In this document: in pieces, positions 1 to 9,475 of the stretch
Layout of the letters: each line of letters starts with the position of its first letter
Numbering within the stretch: the first letter of the stretch is position 1
Assembly (NCBI RefSeq): GCF_036924515.1
Contig: NZ_JAZHRR010000001.1
Span: forward strand, 5,427,001-5,491,000
Direction: 5' to 3'
Source of the DNA: Bradyrhizobium sp. AZCC 1610
GTDB taxonomy: Bacteria > Pseudomonadota > Alphaproteobacteria > Rhizobiales > Xanthobacteraceae
DNA length: 64,000 nucleotides
The notes under the pieces: generated by a model
What the model was told of the DNA's origin: nothing
Databases searched by the model: none
What the model saw: the letters and a program-made list of their open reading frames with translations, nothing else
Translations under genes and position numbers: made by a program

Positions 1-1170
1 CGAATAACCCAGGACGTACAAAATGGCCATCACGCCGACCAATGACACCGGAATGGTCAACGTCGGGATCAGCGTTGCTCGCCAGTCCTGAAGGAAGAGA
101 TAGACGACGGCGACGACGAGCGCGAACGTGATCGCAAGCGTGTGCAGGATTTCTTCGATCGTAGCTGACACGAAATCGGTCGTGTCAAAGATGATGCTGT
201 GAACGACGTCAGGCGGAAACCGCTGCGACAGGCGATCGAGCTCTGCGCGCACCGCCTTTGCGACTTGCAACGCGTTGGCGCCCGGCGCCTGGTATATGAC
301 CACAAATGCCGTGGGCTTCCCGCCGAGTTTCGACTGAACATCGTAGCTATCGGCTCCCAGCTCGACGCGGGCGATGTCCTTTATGCGCACGACCGCCCCC
401 TGAGGGTTGGTGCGCACAATGATATTCTCGAATTCAGCCGGTGTTTGCAGGCGGCCTTTGGCGACAATGGTCAACTGCTGCTGCTGGTCCGTGCCCACGG
501 GAGCGCTGCCGATCTGGCCGGCGGCCGCCTGCAGATTCTGCTGGCTTATCGCGGTGGTGACGTCCGTGCTCGTGATACCAAGCGCGTTCATCCGGACCGG
601 ATCCATCCACATCCGCATGCTGTAGTCGAGGGCGCCGAGAACCGTGGCCTCGCCGACGCCGTTCACGCGCGCCAGAGCATCGCGGATATTGATCGTGGCA
701 TAGTTGCTGAGAAAGATGGCATCGTGTGTCCCGTTCGGGGAATAGATATTCACGCCGAGCAGGATGTTTGACGATCTCTTCTTGCTCGAGATGCCGAGCT
801 GTGTGACCTCGCTAGGCACCCGGGGCAGCGCGAGAGAGACGCGGTTCTGAACGTTCACTGCCGCAATATCGGGATTGGTACCGACAGCAAAACTCACCGA
901 TAACGAATAGATGCCATTATTCGAGCTGGTCGATTCCATATAGAGCATGTTGTCGACGCCATTGACTTCAGCCTCGACCGGCGCCGCCACTGAATTGGCG
1001 ACATCCTGTGCGTTGGCGCCGGAATAGGTGGCGGACACCTGAACCTGTGGAGGGGTAATATCCGGGTATTGAGCGACCGGAATCATGGTCATCGCCAGCA
1101 GCCCGGCCAGCACCATCACGATCGAAATGACGATGGCGAAGTTCGGTCTGTCGATGAAGAAGTGGGACAT
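1..1170 (-). CDS. RND efflux pump inner-membrane protein (HAE1/AcrB family), N-terminal part only
   Basis: This gene runs off the left edge; 390 N-terminal codons are visible. The translation begins MSHFFIDRPNFAIVISIVM, the usual start of AcrB/MexB-type pumps: a first membrane helix, then the PVAQYPDI and APVEAEVNGVDNMLYM segments of the porter domain. Near the window edge a second hydrophobic helix ends in LFLQDWRATLIP, the standard entry to the membrane domain. Such pumps export drugs or solvents by proton exchange as trimers with an adaptor and an outer-membrane channel. The start lies 4 bases after the stop of the adaptor gene, so the two form one operon. Full-length members have about 1,050 residues, so roughly two thirds is missing. 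The substrate cannot be read from this part. Confidence 0.93.
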   Translation of the reverse strand, partial: MSHFFIDRPNFAIVISIVMVLAGLLAMTMIPVAQYPDITPPQVQVSATYSGANAQDVANSVAAPVEAEVNGVDNMLYMESTSSNNGIYSLSVSFAVGTNPDIAAVNVQNRVSLALPRVPSEVTQLGISSKKRSSNILLGVNIYSPNGTHDAIFLSNYATINIRDALARVNGVGEATVLGALDYSMRMWMDPVRMNALGITSTDVTTAISQQNLQAAAGQIGSAPVGTDQQQQLTIVAKGRLQTPAEFENIIVRTNPQGAVVRIKDIARVELGADSYDVQSKLGGKPTAFVVIYQAPGANALQVAKAVRAELDRLSQRFPPDVVHSIIFDTTDFVSATIEEILHTLAITFALVVAVVYLFLQDWRATLIPTLTIPVSLVGVMAILYVLGYS

Positions 1171-1174
1171 GGCG

Positions 1175-2377
1175 TCATTGAGCGTTGGCGGAAGCGGCAG
1201 GCACGGCCTGAACCTGTGCCCCTGGGCGTACCTTTTGCAGGCCTTCCACGATCACGCTTTCTCCAGCTTTCAGGCCGTCATCGACGGCCCAGTTCTGGCC
1301 GACTTGCTGGGTAGCCTTGACTGGACGCTGCTCGACGCGGTTGTCAGCACCCACGACCAGAACAAACTTGCCCTGTCGATTTTCCTGAACCGCCTGCACG
1401 GGCACCAGCGGCATGCGCTTGGCTTCCGCTGGCCGAACCCTCACCGAGACCGTTCCGCCGGGCAATAACAAACCGGCCGGATTCGCAAATGCTGCGCGAA
1501 CCGGCAACGTGCCGGTCGCCTGGTCGATCTCGTTGCCGACGAAATCAATCCTGCCCTGGTCGGCGTAAACCGTGCCGTTGGGCAGCCGGAGTGTAGGAAC
1601 GAAACTCGCATTGATCTGCTCGAGCGCTGCTCCGCGGTCTTGCTGGACCACGCTGATGAAGTCTCGCTCGCTGATCGAAAACAGGACCCGTATCGGATCA
1701 AGCTGAACCACCCGTGCGAGCGTACCAGACTCGGGACCGACGACATTGCCTCTTGTGAGGCTCGGCTTTCCGATTCTGCCGGCGATTGGCGAGACGATGC
1801 GTGTGTAGCCCAGATTGAGTTCGGCCGTGCGTACTGCCGCCTTGGCAGACTCGACAGAGGCAGCCGCTGTGTCGCGATTGGCAATAGCCAGATCGAGGTC
1901 AGCGCGGGTTCCCGACTCTCGCTCGTAGAGCTGCTGACGTCGTTCCAGAGTCAGTTGCGCATTTCGCAGGTTCGCTTCTGCGCTGGCTTGCTGTGAGTTG
2001 GCCTGCAGGAGCGCGGCCTCGTATTGATCCCGCTCGATCGTGAAAAGCAGATCGTCCGCCTTGACGTCCTGCCCTTCCGTGAATGCTACTTTCTCCAGGA
2101 ATCCTTGCACGCGCGCTCGCACGTCGACCTGCTGTATGGCTTCGACGCGGCCGATGAACTCGACGCTCTGTGCGACGTCTTCCATGCTGACCGCAACGAC
2201 GGATACGGCCGGTGGGGGGCTCGCCGGCGTCTGAGCAAATGCGGCAATATCGAAGAGCAGGAATGACGATCCAGTCAAAGCGATATGGATCAGGCAGCGC
2301 GCCCGTATCAGACCAACGGCCCGCATGCACAGCCCGCTGGTTCCGTTGCCGTCAGAGAGCCGCGATAACGTCATCAT
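1175..2377 (-). CDS. RND efflux periplasmic adaptor (membrane fusion protein)
   Basis: This is the periplasmic adaptor that couples the downstream RND pump to an outer-membrane channel. The sequence shows a hydrophobic leader ending near FDIAAFAQ, a split lipoyl domain (RVEAIQQVDVRARVQGFLEK and later VSPIAGRIGKPSLTRGN), an intervening coiled-coil hairpin rich in Ala, Glu and Gln, and a beta-barrel and membrane-proximal region ending in KVRPGAQVQAV. The length of about 400 residues is normal. The reading frame is open to a TTG at 2437. I chose the ATG at 2377; ATGs at 2374 and 2326 are also possible, and the last gives the cleanest signal peptide. No regulator gene is adjacent. Confidence 0.88.
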   Translation of the reverse strand: MMTLSRLSDGNGTSGLCMRAVGLIRARCLIHIALTGSSFLLFDIAAFAQTPASPPPAVSVVAVSMEDVAQSVEFIGRVEAIQQVDVRARVQGFLEKVAFTEGQDVKADDLLFTIERDQYEAALLQANSQQASAEANLRNAQLTLERRQQLYERESGTRADLDLAIANRDTAAASVESAKAAVRTAELNLGYTRIVSPIAGRIGKPSLTRGNVVGPESGTLARVVQLDPIRVLFSISERDFISVVQQDRGAALEQINASFVPTLRLPNGTVYADQGRIDFVGNEIDQATGTLPVRAAFANPAGLLLPGGTVSVRVRPAEAKRMPLVPVQAVQENRQGKFVLVVGADNRVEQRPVKATQQVGQNWAVDDGLKAGESVIVEGLQKVRPGAQVQAVPAASANAQ

Positions 2378-2671
2378 GATCGTCTCGGAGCCACTGCGAG
2401 ACCGACCATCCGAGATTACCGGATTTCGGCCCCTCAAGCATTAGCTTGGAAGTGTCGTGCTCGAGATTCTTCTCAAGAGAGTAGAAACATTCTGCATCGT
2501 TTCGTTTATCAGTTCAACAGGAAAAGAACGCCTAAATTTTTCCGCAACTGCGCATCAACTACAGGTTGGCGCCGTAGCCACCTCTGGCGATTGCATATCG
2601 AAAGTGCCGACCTGCGAGGCGGCCCTTTCGATTTGGCAGCCCATTTGTGGGCTGGAACACGCGAATAACGT

Positions 2672-2695
2672 AAGCGGAAGCGATCCCTGCCGCTT
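2672..2695 (-). terminator. possible hairpin after the aspartokinase gene
   Basis: AAGCGG (2672-2677) and CCGCTT (2690-2695) can pair 8 bases beyond the stop of the minus-strand aspartokinase gene. The stem is only 6 bp and no T-run follows, so termination is a weak inference. Confidence 0.25.
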
Positions 2696-2702
2696 CTCGA
2701 AC

Positions 2703-3905
2703 CTATGTTTGCTGGACAAGCGAATGCAACGCCTTAACCGCGGCCTCCCGGTTCTCCACAGCGACAAACAGACTGACCGAATGCGGCGACAACACGTACA
2801 TGTCGGGGACAATCCCGTGATGTCCGAGGACCTGCAACGCCCTGAACGGCAATTCCGACGAAACGCCGCCGAAGCAGGTGAGACTGACCGAGCTTGAAGC
2901 CGCGCGCTGCCTGCGCAGATCCTTGCTTTGCTCCAGCGTGCGCAACAGGGCGTCGAGCCACTCTGAATCACAGGCCACGGTCATGCTGGTTTTTCCCACG
3001 GTGAAGTGTGATGCAAGGAGCTGCGGCCAGGACAGGCTGTTTTGCTTGAGATGCTGCGCGAATTTCTCGAAACCGTGATTGAGATCCTTGGAATCGATTT
3101 CCACATGCTCAATGCGAGCCATCGAGTTGACGGCCAGAATCTTTCCGTTTTCCATGCCTGCAACCTCTTTCATCACTTGCGTGCTGTGTTCAACGCCATC
3201 CCACTGCTTGAGAACCAGAGGCACATCCTGACTTTGCGCCAGCTCTACGCTGCGAAAATGCAGGATCTTTGCACCCCAGAAGCACATTTCGGACAGGGAT
3301 GCGAAGTCCACTCGCCGCAGGGGCTTTGCATCCGGCACGATGCGCGGATCGGCCGAACAAATTCCATCGACCTCCTTGATGATTTCACAGCGTTCGGCCT
3401 TCAGCGCCGCGGCCATCGCAACGGCCGTGGTGTCGCTGCCGCCCCGGCCGAGCGTGGTGATTTCCCTGGTCACCGGGTTCACGCCCTGAAATCCTGCCAG
3501 CACCACAACGCGCCCACGATCAAGCTCCTCACGCACGCGAATGGGCCGTACATCCAGAATGCGTGCGGAGGAATGGGAGTCGTCGGTCATCACGCCGGCC
3601 TGGCTGCCGGTGAAGCTGATCGCGGGCACGCCGAGATCGGAAAGCGCCATGCTCATCAGGGACATGCTGATGCGTTCACCGGTCGTTAGCAGCATGTCGA
3701 GTTCACGGCGATTGGGAGCAGGACTTACCTGATAGGCCATCTGGATCAATTGGTCGGTGGTCGTGCCCATGGCGGAGACGATCGCCACGACACGATGACC
3801 ACGGCCATGCAGGTCGGCGAGACTGCGCGCAACCGCGCGAATTTTCGCCGGTGTTTCAAGGCAGACACCGCCGTATTTTTGCACGATGATGGGATGGTTG
3901 GGCAT
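2703..3905 (-). CDS. aspartokinase family protein (divergent, linked to nagA)
   Basis: Aspartokinase phosphorylates aspartate at the head of the Lys/Thr/Met/diaminopimelate pathway. The 400-residue product has the amino-acid-kinase fold: [13 protein letters not shown] near residue 10, [14 protein letters not shown] near 150, and [15 protein letters not shown] near 185, followed by an ACT-like regulatory half ([10 protein letters not shown] and later [11 protein letters not shown]). It departs from housekeeping LysC at the first motif, where KFGGTSV is usual. The start codon touches the stop of nagA (3906), so the two genes are almost certainly cotranscribed. The pairing with amino-sugar genes suggests a role tied to cell-wall turnover rather than general lysine synthesis, which is inference. 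An amino acid kinase of altered specificity is the alternative. Confidence 0.82.
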   Translation of the reverse strand: MPNHPIIVQKYGGVCLETPAKIRAVARSLADLHGRGHRVVAIVSAMGTTTDQLIQMAYQVSPAPNRRELDMLLTTGERISMSLMSMALSDLGVPAISFTGSQAGVMTDDSHSSARILDVRPIRVREELDRGRVVVLAGFQGVNPVTREITTLGRGGSDTTAVAMAAALKAERCEIIKEVDGICSADPRIVPDAKPLRRVDFASLSEMCFWGAKILHFRSVELAQSQDVPLVLKQWDGVEHSTQVMKEVAGMENGKILAVNSMARIEHVEIDSKDLNHGFEKFAQHLKQNSLSWPQLLASHFTVGKTSMTVACDSEWLDALLRTLEQSKDLRRQRAASSSVSLTCFGGVSSELPFRALQVLGHHGIVPDMYVLSPHSVSLFVAVENREAAVKALHSLVQQT

Positions 3906-5114
3906 CTAACCTCGGTGAAAAGCCTCGCTCGCCTCGCCCATCGCACCGACACCGCCTATCCATGTGCCGACGACTTTAAAGTTCGGATTGAAGGCGACAA
4001 GATCCGCGCGGTATCCGGGCGCGATCCGTCCAAGCTCGGACTCAAGGCCCAGAAATGCCGCTGATGTCCGAGAGGCCATGATGAGGGCATCGACAAGGGA
4101 GATTCCGAGCAGCGCAACAGCGTTGCGCACCGCCTCGATCATGGTCAGGTGAGCGCCCGCGAGTGTGCCATCGGGACCAGTCAGGCGATTTTCGTGCAAC
4201 GTGATCTGCCTTCCTTGCAGCATGAATTGCCGGCCGTTCGTGCCCGCCAATGGCATGGCATCGGTGACCAGCATCAATCGATCGCGTCCCTTGCAGCGGA
4301 AGGCAATACGCAAACCGGCGCGGTCAACGTGGATGCCGTCGCAGATTATCCCTGCAAACAGCCGGTCATCCCCCAGCGCGGCGCCCACCAAGCCCGGCTC
4401 CCGTGCGTTCAACTGCGACATGGCATTGAATAGATGGGTCACCCCCGAGACACCGCGATCGACCGCCTGCCCGATTTCGGCTGCGGTGGCGTCGCTGTGG
4501 CCGGCCGCGATACGCAATCCGGCGCCGATCAGTTCATCGATCATGGACGCGGGCACGCATTCCGGGGCCAAGGTCACAATGGAGCGGCCGCGGTCCCCAA
4601 AACTTTTGATCGCGGCGAGATCGCGCCGATCGGGCACGCGGATCTCGGCTTCCGGATGAATGCCCTTGCGCGACCTGTTAAGGGCCGGTCCTTCCAGATG
4701 AAAGCCGAGAACGCCGGGAATCTTCAGGCAAGCCTGGGCGACTGCAGCCAATCGCTCGATGACCTCGCTGCGATCGGTGATGAGGGTCGGCAAGCAGCCC
4801 GTGGTTCCCTCCTTGCGGTGCGCCTCAACGATACGTCGAACGCCAGCCTCCGTTGGCTGGTCGTTGAGAAGAACGCCCCCGCCTCCGTTCACCTGGATGT
4901 CGATGAATCCGGGTGCAAGGATCGCGTCTGCGGGAAGTTGGATTGAACCGCGCGCCTCCGCCTCGCCGAAGGTGACGCTTTCAATCCGCCCCAGCGAGAT
5001 CCTGACTGACCCCGGCCCGCGCATGTCGGCACCATCAAAGATGTGCTGCGCGGCAATCGTAAGAGAGGAAGAACCAGCGTGGCCCATCTGTATTGATCCG
5101 AGAATGGCGGTCAC
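3906..5114 (-). CDS. nagA: N-acetylglucosamine-6-phosphate deacetylase
   Basis: NagA removes acetate from GlcNAc-6-phosphate, giving glucosamine-6-phosphate in the cytoplasm. Family motifs are in order: APGFIDIQVNGGGGV near residue 65, HLEGPALNRSRKG near 140, AAGHSDATAAEIG and THLFNAMSQLNAREPG in the middle, and the catalytic-Asp segment LVTDAMPLAGT near 290. The length of about 400 residues is typical. The start is uncertain: a GTG at 5114 opens the frame, while an ATG at 5087 gives an N-terminus closer to known NagA; neither has a strong ribosome site. It is divergent from nagK and directly precedes the aspartokinase gene. Confidence 0.92.
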   Translation of the reverse strand: MTAILGSIQMGHAGSSSLTIAAQHIFDGADMRGPGSVRISLGRIESVTFGEAEARGSIQLPADAILAPGFIDIQVNGGGGVLLNDQPTEAGVRRIVEAHRKEGTTGCLPTLITDRSEVIERLAAVAQACLKIPGVLGFHLEGPALNRSRKGIHPEAEIRVPDRRDLAAIKSFGDRGRSIVTLAPECVPASMIDELIGAGLRIAAGHSDATAAEIGQAVDRGVSGVTHLFNAMSQLNAREPGLVGAALGDDRLFAGIICDGIHVDRAGLRIAFRCKGRDRLMLVTDAMPLAGTNGRQFMLQGRQITLHENRLTGPDGTLAGAHLTMIEAVRNAVALLGISLVDALIMASRTSAAFLGLESELGRIAPGYRADLVAFNPNFKVVGTWIGGVGAMGEASEAFHRG

Positions 5115-5133
5115 GGACTCGTGAGGCGAGTCC
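5115..5133. promoter_or_regulatory. inverted repeat between nagA and nagK
   Basis: GGACTCG and CGAGTCC are perfect 7-base arms around a 5-base spacer, lying directly upstream of the GTG start of nagA in the 90-base divergent promoter region. The position fits an operator or a 5' leader hairpin for nagA. No regulator gene lies in the cluster to name as its partner. Confidence 0.35.
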
Positions 5134-5204
5134 CCCTGCAGACTTCATATGTACACCATGGAGCTTTGGGAGGACCCGGAGCGAAACCTTCGCGTTAACT
5201 TTCC

Positions 5205-6143
5205 ATGGCAACAAAAGGTACCACGTATCTCGGCATTGATGGCGGCGGAACCCGTTGCCGCGCCCGGATCGAGGACGAAAACGGCAGGGTACTCGGTGCA
5301 GCGAGCTCGGGGCCTGCCACGACGCGGATTGGCTTCGAGAAGGCCTGGCGGTCCATCATGGAGGCCACCGAAGCGGCCGCCGCACAGGCCGGCCTGACGC
5401 GCGAGGATTTCGCGCAGATGCACGCCGGAATTGGCCTTGCCGGTCTTGGTCGCCGGGGCGCGGAAGCGGCGCTCAACAAGATCGCGCATCCCTTTGCGTC
5501 CGTCATCTTCATCAGCGACGGCCTGGCGGCCTGTCTCGGCGCCCATAGCGGCGCGGACGGGGCCATCGTGGTCGCCGGCACAGGCTCGGTGGGTGTCGGC
5601 CTGATCGACGGCTGCGAAATCCGTCTCGCCGGTTACGGCTTTCCCGTGTCGGACGAAGGCAGCGGTGCCGACATCGGCCTGCAGGTTGTTCGACTGGCGC
5701 TGCGGGCCGCGGATCGCCGCGGCGAGCTGACCCCATTGCTCTCAGAGGTGCTGGGCGCATTCGATCACGATCCTTATCAGGCGGTGGCTTGGTCTGAAGA
5801 AGCCAGGGCCACAGACTACGCTGCGTTCGCACCGATCGTGATGCGGCACGCCAATCAGGGCGATCCGGTCGGCCGTCGCATTGTCGAACGCGCGGCCGAT
5901 GCCATTGGCGATCTGCTCGATCTGTTCCTGGCGAGAGGAATTGACCGGCTCTCGCTGGTGGGCGGTCTCGCGGATGCCATCACGCCCTGGCTGACGCCTG
6001 ACCTGCGCGCCCGGCTGAGGTGTCCTGACGCCGATGCGGCGGCCGGCGCGTTACTGGTGGCGCGAGGGCGGCTTGAGCTGCCCAGGAAAGAACTGCCCAA
6101 GAGAGAAACTGACCGTGAACAGGCTTCAAAGTTCCGCGTTTGA
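5205..6143 (+). CDS. nagK: N-acetylglucosamine kinase (BadF/BcrA ATPase family)
   Basis: The product (312 residues) belongs to the BadF/BadG/BcrA/BcrD ATPase family, which in amino-sugar clusters contains GlcNAc/glucosamine kinases. Visible are the phosphate-1 loop YLGIDGGGTRCRA at the N-terminus, VVAGTGSVGVGL near 125 for nucleotide binding, and SDEGSGADIG near 150. It would phosphorylate cytoplasmic GlcNAc so that MurQ and NagA products feed one route. The last 29 bases overlap the likely GTG start of murQ, so translation is probably coupled. The C-terminal tail is charged and Lys-rich. Specificity for GlcNAc rests on context. Confidence 0.82.
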   Translation: MATKGTTYLGIDGGGTRCRARIEDENGRVLGAASSGPATTRIGFEKAWRSIMEATEAAAAQAGLTREDFAQMHAGIGLAGLGRRGAEAALNKIAHPFASVIFISDGLAACLGAHSGADGAIVVAGTGSVGVGLIDGCEIRLAGYGFPVSDEGSGADIGLQVVRLALRAADRRGELTPLLSEVLGAFDHDPYQAVAWSEEARATDYAAFAPIVMRHANQGDPVGRRIVERAADAIGDLLDLFLARGIDRLSLVGGLADAITPWLTPDLRARLRCPDADAAAGALLVARGRLELPRKELPKRETDREQASKFRV

Positions 6144-7101
6144 TGGGATCAACTATATGGCCACCGAAGAAGTCGATCCCCGCTTTGCCGATCTTGATGC
6201 ATGGCCGCTGACGTCAGCGATGGAAGCGATGTGGGAGGGCCAGCTTGCGGCAGTCGCGGCGATCGGCCGTGCCCTACCCGCGATCACTGCGGCGACCGAA
6301 GCGGCCAAGGCGGCGCTGGGCGATCGCGGACGCATTGTGTATGTCGGCGCCGGCACCTCGGGCCGCGTGGCGGTCCAGGACGGCGCCGAGCTGATGCCGA
6401 CCTTCGCCTGGCCCAGCGAGCGCGTCCGCTTCATCGTCGCCGGCGGAGACAGCGCGTTCGTCACCAGCATCGAGGGTGCGGAGGATGATGTCGACGATGC
6501 GATCACGCAGATCAATGCCGCGCAGCTCACGCCGCACGACGTGGTGATCGCCGTTGCCGCCAGCGGGACAACGCCATTCACGGTCGCGGCGCTGCAGCAG
6601 GCAGGCGCTTTCAGTGCAGTGACGATCGGTGTCGCCAACAATCCCGGCACCGCACTGCTGGCATCGGCAAAGTTTCCGATCTTGATCGAGACCGGCCGCG
6701 AGCTGATCGCCGGCTCCACGCGGATGAAGGCGGGCACCGCGCAGAAGGTTGTGCTCAACCTGATCTCCTCAGGGATCATGCTGCGCCTCGGCCGGGTGTA
6801 CCGCGGCATGATGGTGAACATGCAGCCGACCAATGCCAAGCTGAAGCGGCGCGCCGAGGCCATGGTAGCGCAAATCGCGCACTGTGATCCGTCGCACGCG
6901 GCACGCTGGCTTGAGCAGGCCGATGGAGACATCAAGACGGCAGGCCTTCTGGCGTTGGGTGTCGACAGGGTTGATGCCGAGACCATTCTAAAAAGCTGTG
7001 ACGGCAACCTTCGGCGCGTGTTTGCCGAGCTCGCCGGGGATCGTGACCGGCATCCCAAGGGAGCGGCGGCGCGCACGCAAGGTGGAGCGGTTGAGCCGTG
7101 A
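6115..7101 (+). CDS. murQ: N-acetylmuramic acid 6-phosphate etherase
   Basis: MurQ cleaves the lactyl ether of MurNAc-6-phosphate to give GlcNAc-6-phosphate during peptidoglycan recycling. The SIS-domain protein shows IVYVGAGTSGRVAVQDGAE near residue 80, the long signature ELIAGSTRMKAGTAQK near 210, and MMVNMQPTNAKLKRR near 250. I chose the GTG at 6115 because its product aligns with the usual MurQ N-terminus (FDGIN matching the TEGxN region); the ATG at 6157 is the alternative. It overlaps nagK upstream and shares a GTGA overlap with the next SIS gene. No MurNAc transporter or MurNAc kinase lies nearby. Confidence 0.92.
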   Translation: MNRLQSSAFDGINYMATEEVDPRFADLDAWPLTSAMEAMWEGQLAAVAAIGRALPAITAATEAAKAALGDRGRIVYVGAGTSGRVAVQDGAELMPTFAWPSERVRFIVAGGDSAFVTSIEGAEDDVDDAITQINAAQLTPHDVVIAVAASGTTPFTVAALQQAGAFSAVTIGVANNPGTALLASAKFPILIETGRELIAGSTRMKAGTAQKVVLNLISSGIMLRLGRVYRGMMVNMQPTNAKLKRRAEAMVAQIAHCDPSHAARWLEQADGDIKTAGLLALGVDRVDAETILKSCDGNLRRVFAELAGDRDRHPKGAAARTQGGAVEP

Positions 7102-8111
7102 CGACATCCGCGATGGCGAGCGAAATCGGGGAAAGCGCGGATGTTGTCGCCAAAATCGTTCGTAGCCGCCCCGCCACGCGCGACATCGCACAGCGAATTG
7201 GGCTTGGCTCCGCTCCCCTGTGCGTCGTGTGCGGCCGGGGGAGCTCTGGGCATGCCGGAGTTTTCTTGAGATACCTTGTCGAGACGCGGCTTCGCCTTCC
7301 CGTTTCAGCCAGCGCTCCTTCGGTGATCACGGCATTTCGTACGCCGTTGATGCTGCGCCATGCGCTGTTCATCGTGATCTCGCAATCCGGGCGCAGCCCG
7401 GATCTTATCGCGGCGACCAGGTCGGCGCGCGCCGTGGGCGCCCGCACCATCGCCATCGTCAATGCGACGTCGTCGCCGGTGGCTGACGAAGCGGAGTTCG
7501 TCGTTCCGATCGAAGCCGGCAGAGAGCACTCCGTAGCGGCGACCAAGACCGTGATCGGCTCGATGGCCGCTGGCGCCGGACTTGTTGCCGAGCTGGCGGA
7601 AGATCGTGCGCTGCGGTCAGCCCTCGACAGGCTGCCCGAGCGCCTGCACCGCGCGCTGGCGCTCGACTGGTCCGAGATTGCCGATGATCTCGCCAAGGCG
7701 TCAGCTGTGTTTGTGGCGGCGCGGGGCCTGGGCCTGGGCTCGGCGCGGGAGATCGCGCTCAAACTTTCGGAAATCCTGCGCCTGCCTTCCATTGGTCTGA
7801 GCGCCGCCGAACTTCAGCATGGGCCGCGCGCCGCGTTGTCATCGCGCACGCCGGTTGTCATGATGCGCCTCATGGATGAAACGGCGGCCACGGTGGACGC
7901 CCTGGCAGTAGAATTGCGCGAGCAAAAGATCGCGCTGCATCTATGCGGCGGACCGCATGGCTCGCTGCCCTGGTTGGCCGAGGATGATCCCGCCACCGAC
8001 CCGATCACCATGCTCGTTCCGGCCTATCGGATGATCGAGCAGACGGCGCGCGCCTGCGGATTTGACCCGGATCACCCCCCTCGCCTGAGCAAGATTACCG
8101 AGACTTTTTGA
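7098..8111 (+). CDS. SIS-domain sugar isomerase, glucosamine-6-phosphate deaminase type (NagB-II/AgaS-like)
   Basis: Two SIS domains fill the 337 residues, as in the isomerase half of GlmS and in NagB-II. Motifs are VCGRGSSGHAG (about 45), VISQSGRSPDLI (about 95), REHSVAATKT (about 140) and the C-terminal GLSAAELQHGP (about 235). In this family the reaction is conversion of glucosamine-6-phosphate to fructose-6-phosphate plus ammonia, the step after NagA. The GTG start overlaps the murQ stop, so this is the third gene of the nagK-murQ operon. Together with nagA the cluster makes a complete route from MurNAc-6-P and GlcNAc to fructose-6-P. A GlmS-like regulatory role is less likely because there is no glutaminase domain. 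Confidence 0.85.
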   Translation: MTTSAMASEIGESADVVAKIVRSRPATRDIAQRIGLGSAPLCVVCGRGSSGHAGVFLRYLVETRLRLPVSASAPSVITAFRTPLMLRHALFIVISQSGRSPDLIAATRSARAVGARTIAIVNATSSPVADEAEFVVPIEAGREHSVAATKTVIGSMAAGAGLVAELAEDRALRSALDRLPERLHRALALDWSEIADDLAKASAVFVAARGLGLGSAREIALKLSEILRLPSIGLSAAELQHGPRAALSSRTPVVMMRLMDETAATVDALAVELREQKIALHLCGGPHGSLPWLAEDDPATDPITMLVPAYRMIEQTARACGFDPDHPPRLSKITETF

Positions 8112-8183
8112 CAGCTGACTAATCGCTGGCTGACGGCCGAAAGCTGGAGCACCACCGCACCAGTTTCGCATCAATGCTGTCGG

Positions 8184-9092
8184 TTAAAGCCGAAGCCTGC
8201 TTCCTCCCGCTGACGGCGGCCTGGTTACAAGATTGCCATTGCCCGACAAAACCTGGGCTGCGCCGCCGATGCCGCGCCGGAAGGCTTCATCGAAGGTGAC
8301 GCCGCGAATTTGCCAACGGTGCGTCCGGCCGCCCCAGTCCATCTGCCACTGCGTGGCCCAGCCGAGTTCCCGGTCGTTCCAGACCAATCGCCCGACCAAA
8401 ACGACTTCGCCAGCCAGCTCGGCCGCAACCGGCGCCAGCGCCGGGAACGGCGGCGTCCCGAATGCCGCGCCGGTGATGTTCGATTTCGCCAACGCCGCCG
8501 CGCTCGGCAGCACAATGCCCATCCCTCGCCTGTCGGCTGCAGCGAGTAAGGAGTCACGCTGCAGGTCGGACTGGGTTCCATCTGATGTCACGATATAGTT
8601 CCGCGGGCCTTGCTCCATCTCGACAAAGACTGCGAGGAGCGGACGTTGGGAAAGCCAGGGCTTGAGGCCAAGCGTCTTGAGGATGTCGTCGATCTTCCTT
8701 TCTTCAAAATCGACGGTCAGGTCGTAGGGCCGGTCGCGGGTGCCCTGCTCGTCCCGAATGGGCTTGCCCGAAAACTGGTCGCGATAGCTGAATGCCGTGA
8801 CGAAACTTTTTGCCTTCGATTTGTAGGCCGCCAACCGCCGGTCGCCTGAGAGTTTCTGTGCACCGGATACCTTGATGAGGACGTCCTCCAGACTGGCGGC
8901 AAAGCCAATGATGCGGTTCGCCTCGCCCTGGCCCGTCACGGTGACCTTCGTACGATAGAGATCAGCTCCCGTGGCGGCCATGGTACCGGCGCACCAGGTC
9001 AGGGCGGCTGCCAAGAATATCTTCACCATCGCGCGGCCCGCACCAAGGCCGGTCAGGATAAACCGGCGTCTCGTCGTGTGCAGATCGGCCAT
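8184..9092 (-). CDS. DUF2066 exported protein
   Basis: The product matches the DUF2066 family, whose function is unknown. The ATG at 9092 follows a GGGGGAGG ribosome site, giving about 302 residues; the frame stays open upstream but that is unlikely to be translated. The N-terminus has TTRRRFILTG and then a hydrophobic stretch (IFLAAALTWCAGTMAATGA), consistent with export and possibly by the Tat route. The mature part begins DLYRTKVTVTGQGEANR and carries the family's LEDVLIKVSGAQKLSGD segment. It is convergent with the sugar cluster. A decayed second copy of its C-terminal coding part sits at 34333-34453. Confidence 0.8.
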   Translation of the reverse strand: MADLHTTRRRFILTGLGAGRAMVKIFLAAALTWCAGTMAATGADLYRTKVTVTGQGEANRIIGFAASLEDVLIKVSGAQKLSGDRRLAAYKSKAKSFVTAFSYRDQFSGKPIRDEQGTRDRPYDLTVDFEERKIDDILKTLGLKPWLSQRPLLAVFVEMEQGPRNYIVTSDGTQSDLQRDSLLAAADRRGMGIVLPSAAALAKSNITGAAFGTPPFPALAPVAAELAGEVVLVGRLVWNDRELGWATQWQMDWGGRTHRWQIRGVTFDEAFRRGIGGAAQVLSGNGNLVTRPPSAGGSRLRL

Positions 9093-9475
9093 GATGATGC
9101 CTCCCCCGGTTCCGCTCGCGCTTCTCGCGAGGATTTTAAACTGAAGCCTCAACCGGCGCTCCGGTTGCAGGTCCGAGTCCTGTGGCACCCGTCTGTGAAA
9201 TCAGGGACTTATTGCTTCGTCCCTGGAGCGCATAATCTTGAATCATCGATCCCAAATCACCGCAAATCTCGTCGCGGCGCAGCATGCAAAATGAGACTAC
9301 CGGTCAAGCTGCGGCAGGTGAAGTTGCGCGCATCGGCCCAGTCATCAGCTAGGTTTTCGCCCGGCGATCCCGAATGCATTCCGGCTCACGATGGGCAACC
9401 GGCCATCAACGGCTCCATCAACGGCATGGCGATTTTGGAACGACCTAAAAACTGGCGATACAAGGGAGGGGTTCG
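9093..9475. other. 383-base divergent intergenic region
   Basis: This gap separates the DUF2066 gene from the large plus-strand cluster and must hold the promoter for the binding-protein gene at 9476. A GGGAGGGG ribosome site precedes that gene. I see no convincing operator, RNA gene or additional protein gene. Confidence 0.5.

Noticed and set aside
9283..9351. 22-codon frame starting MQNETTGQAAAG in the intergenic region
   Set aside because: It is too short, has no ribosome site, and the faint likeness to an ATP synthase beta N-terminus is not convincing.
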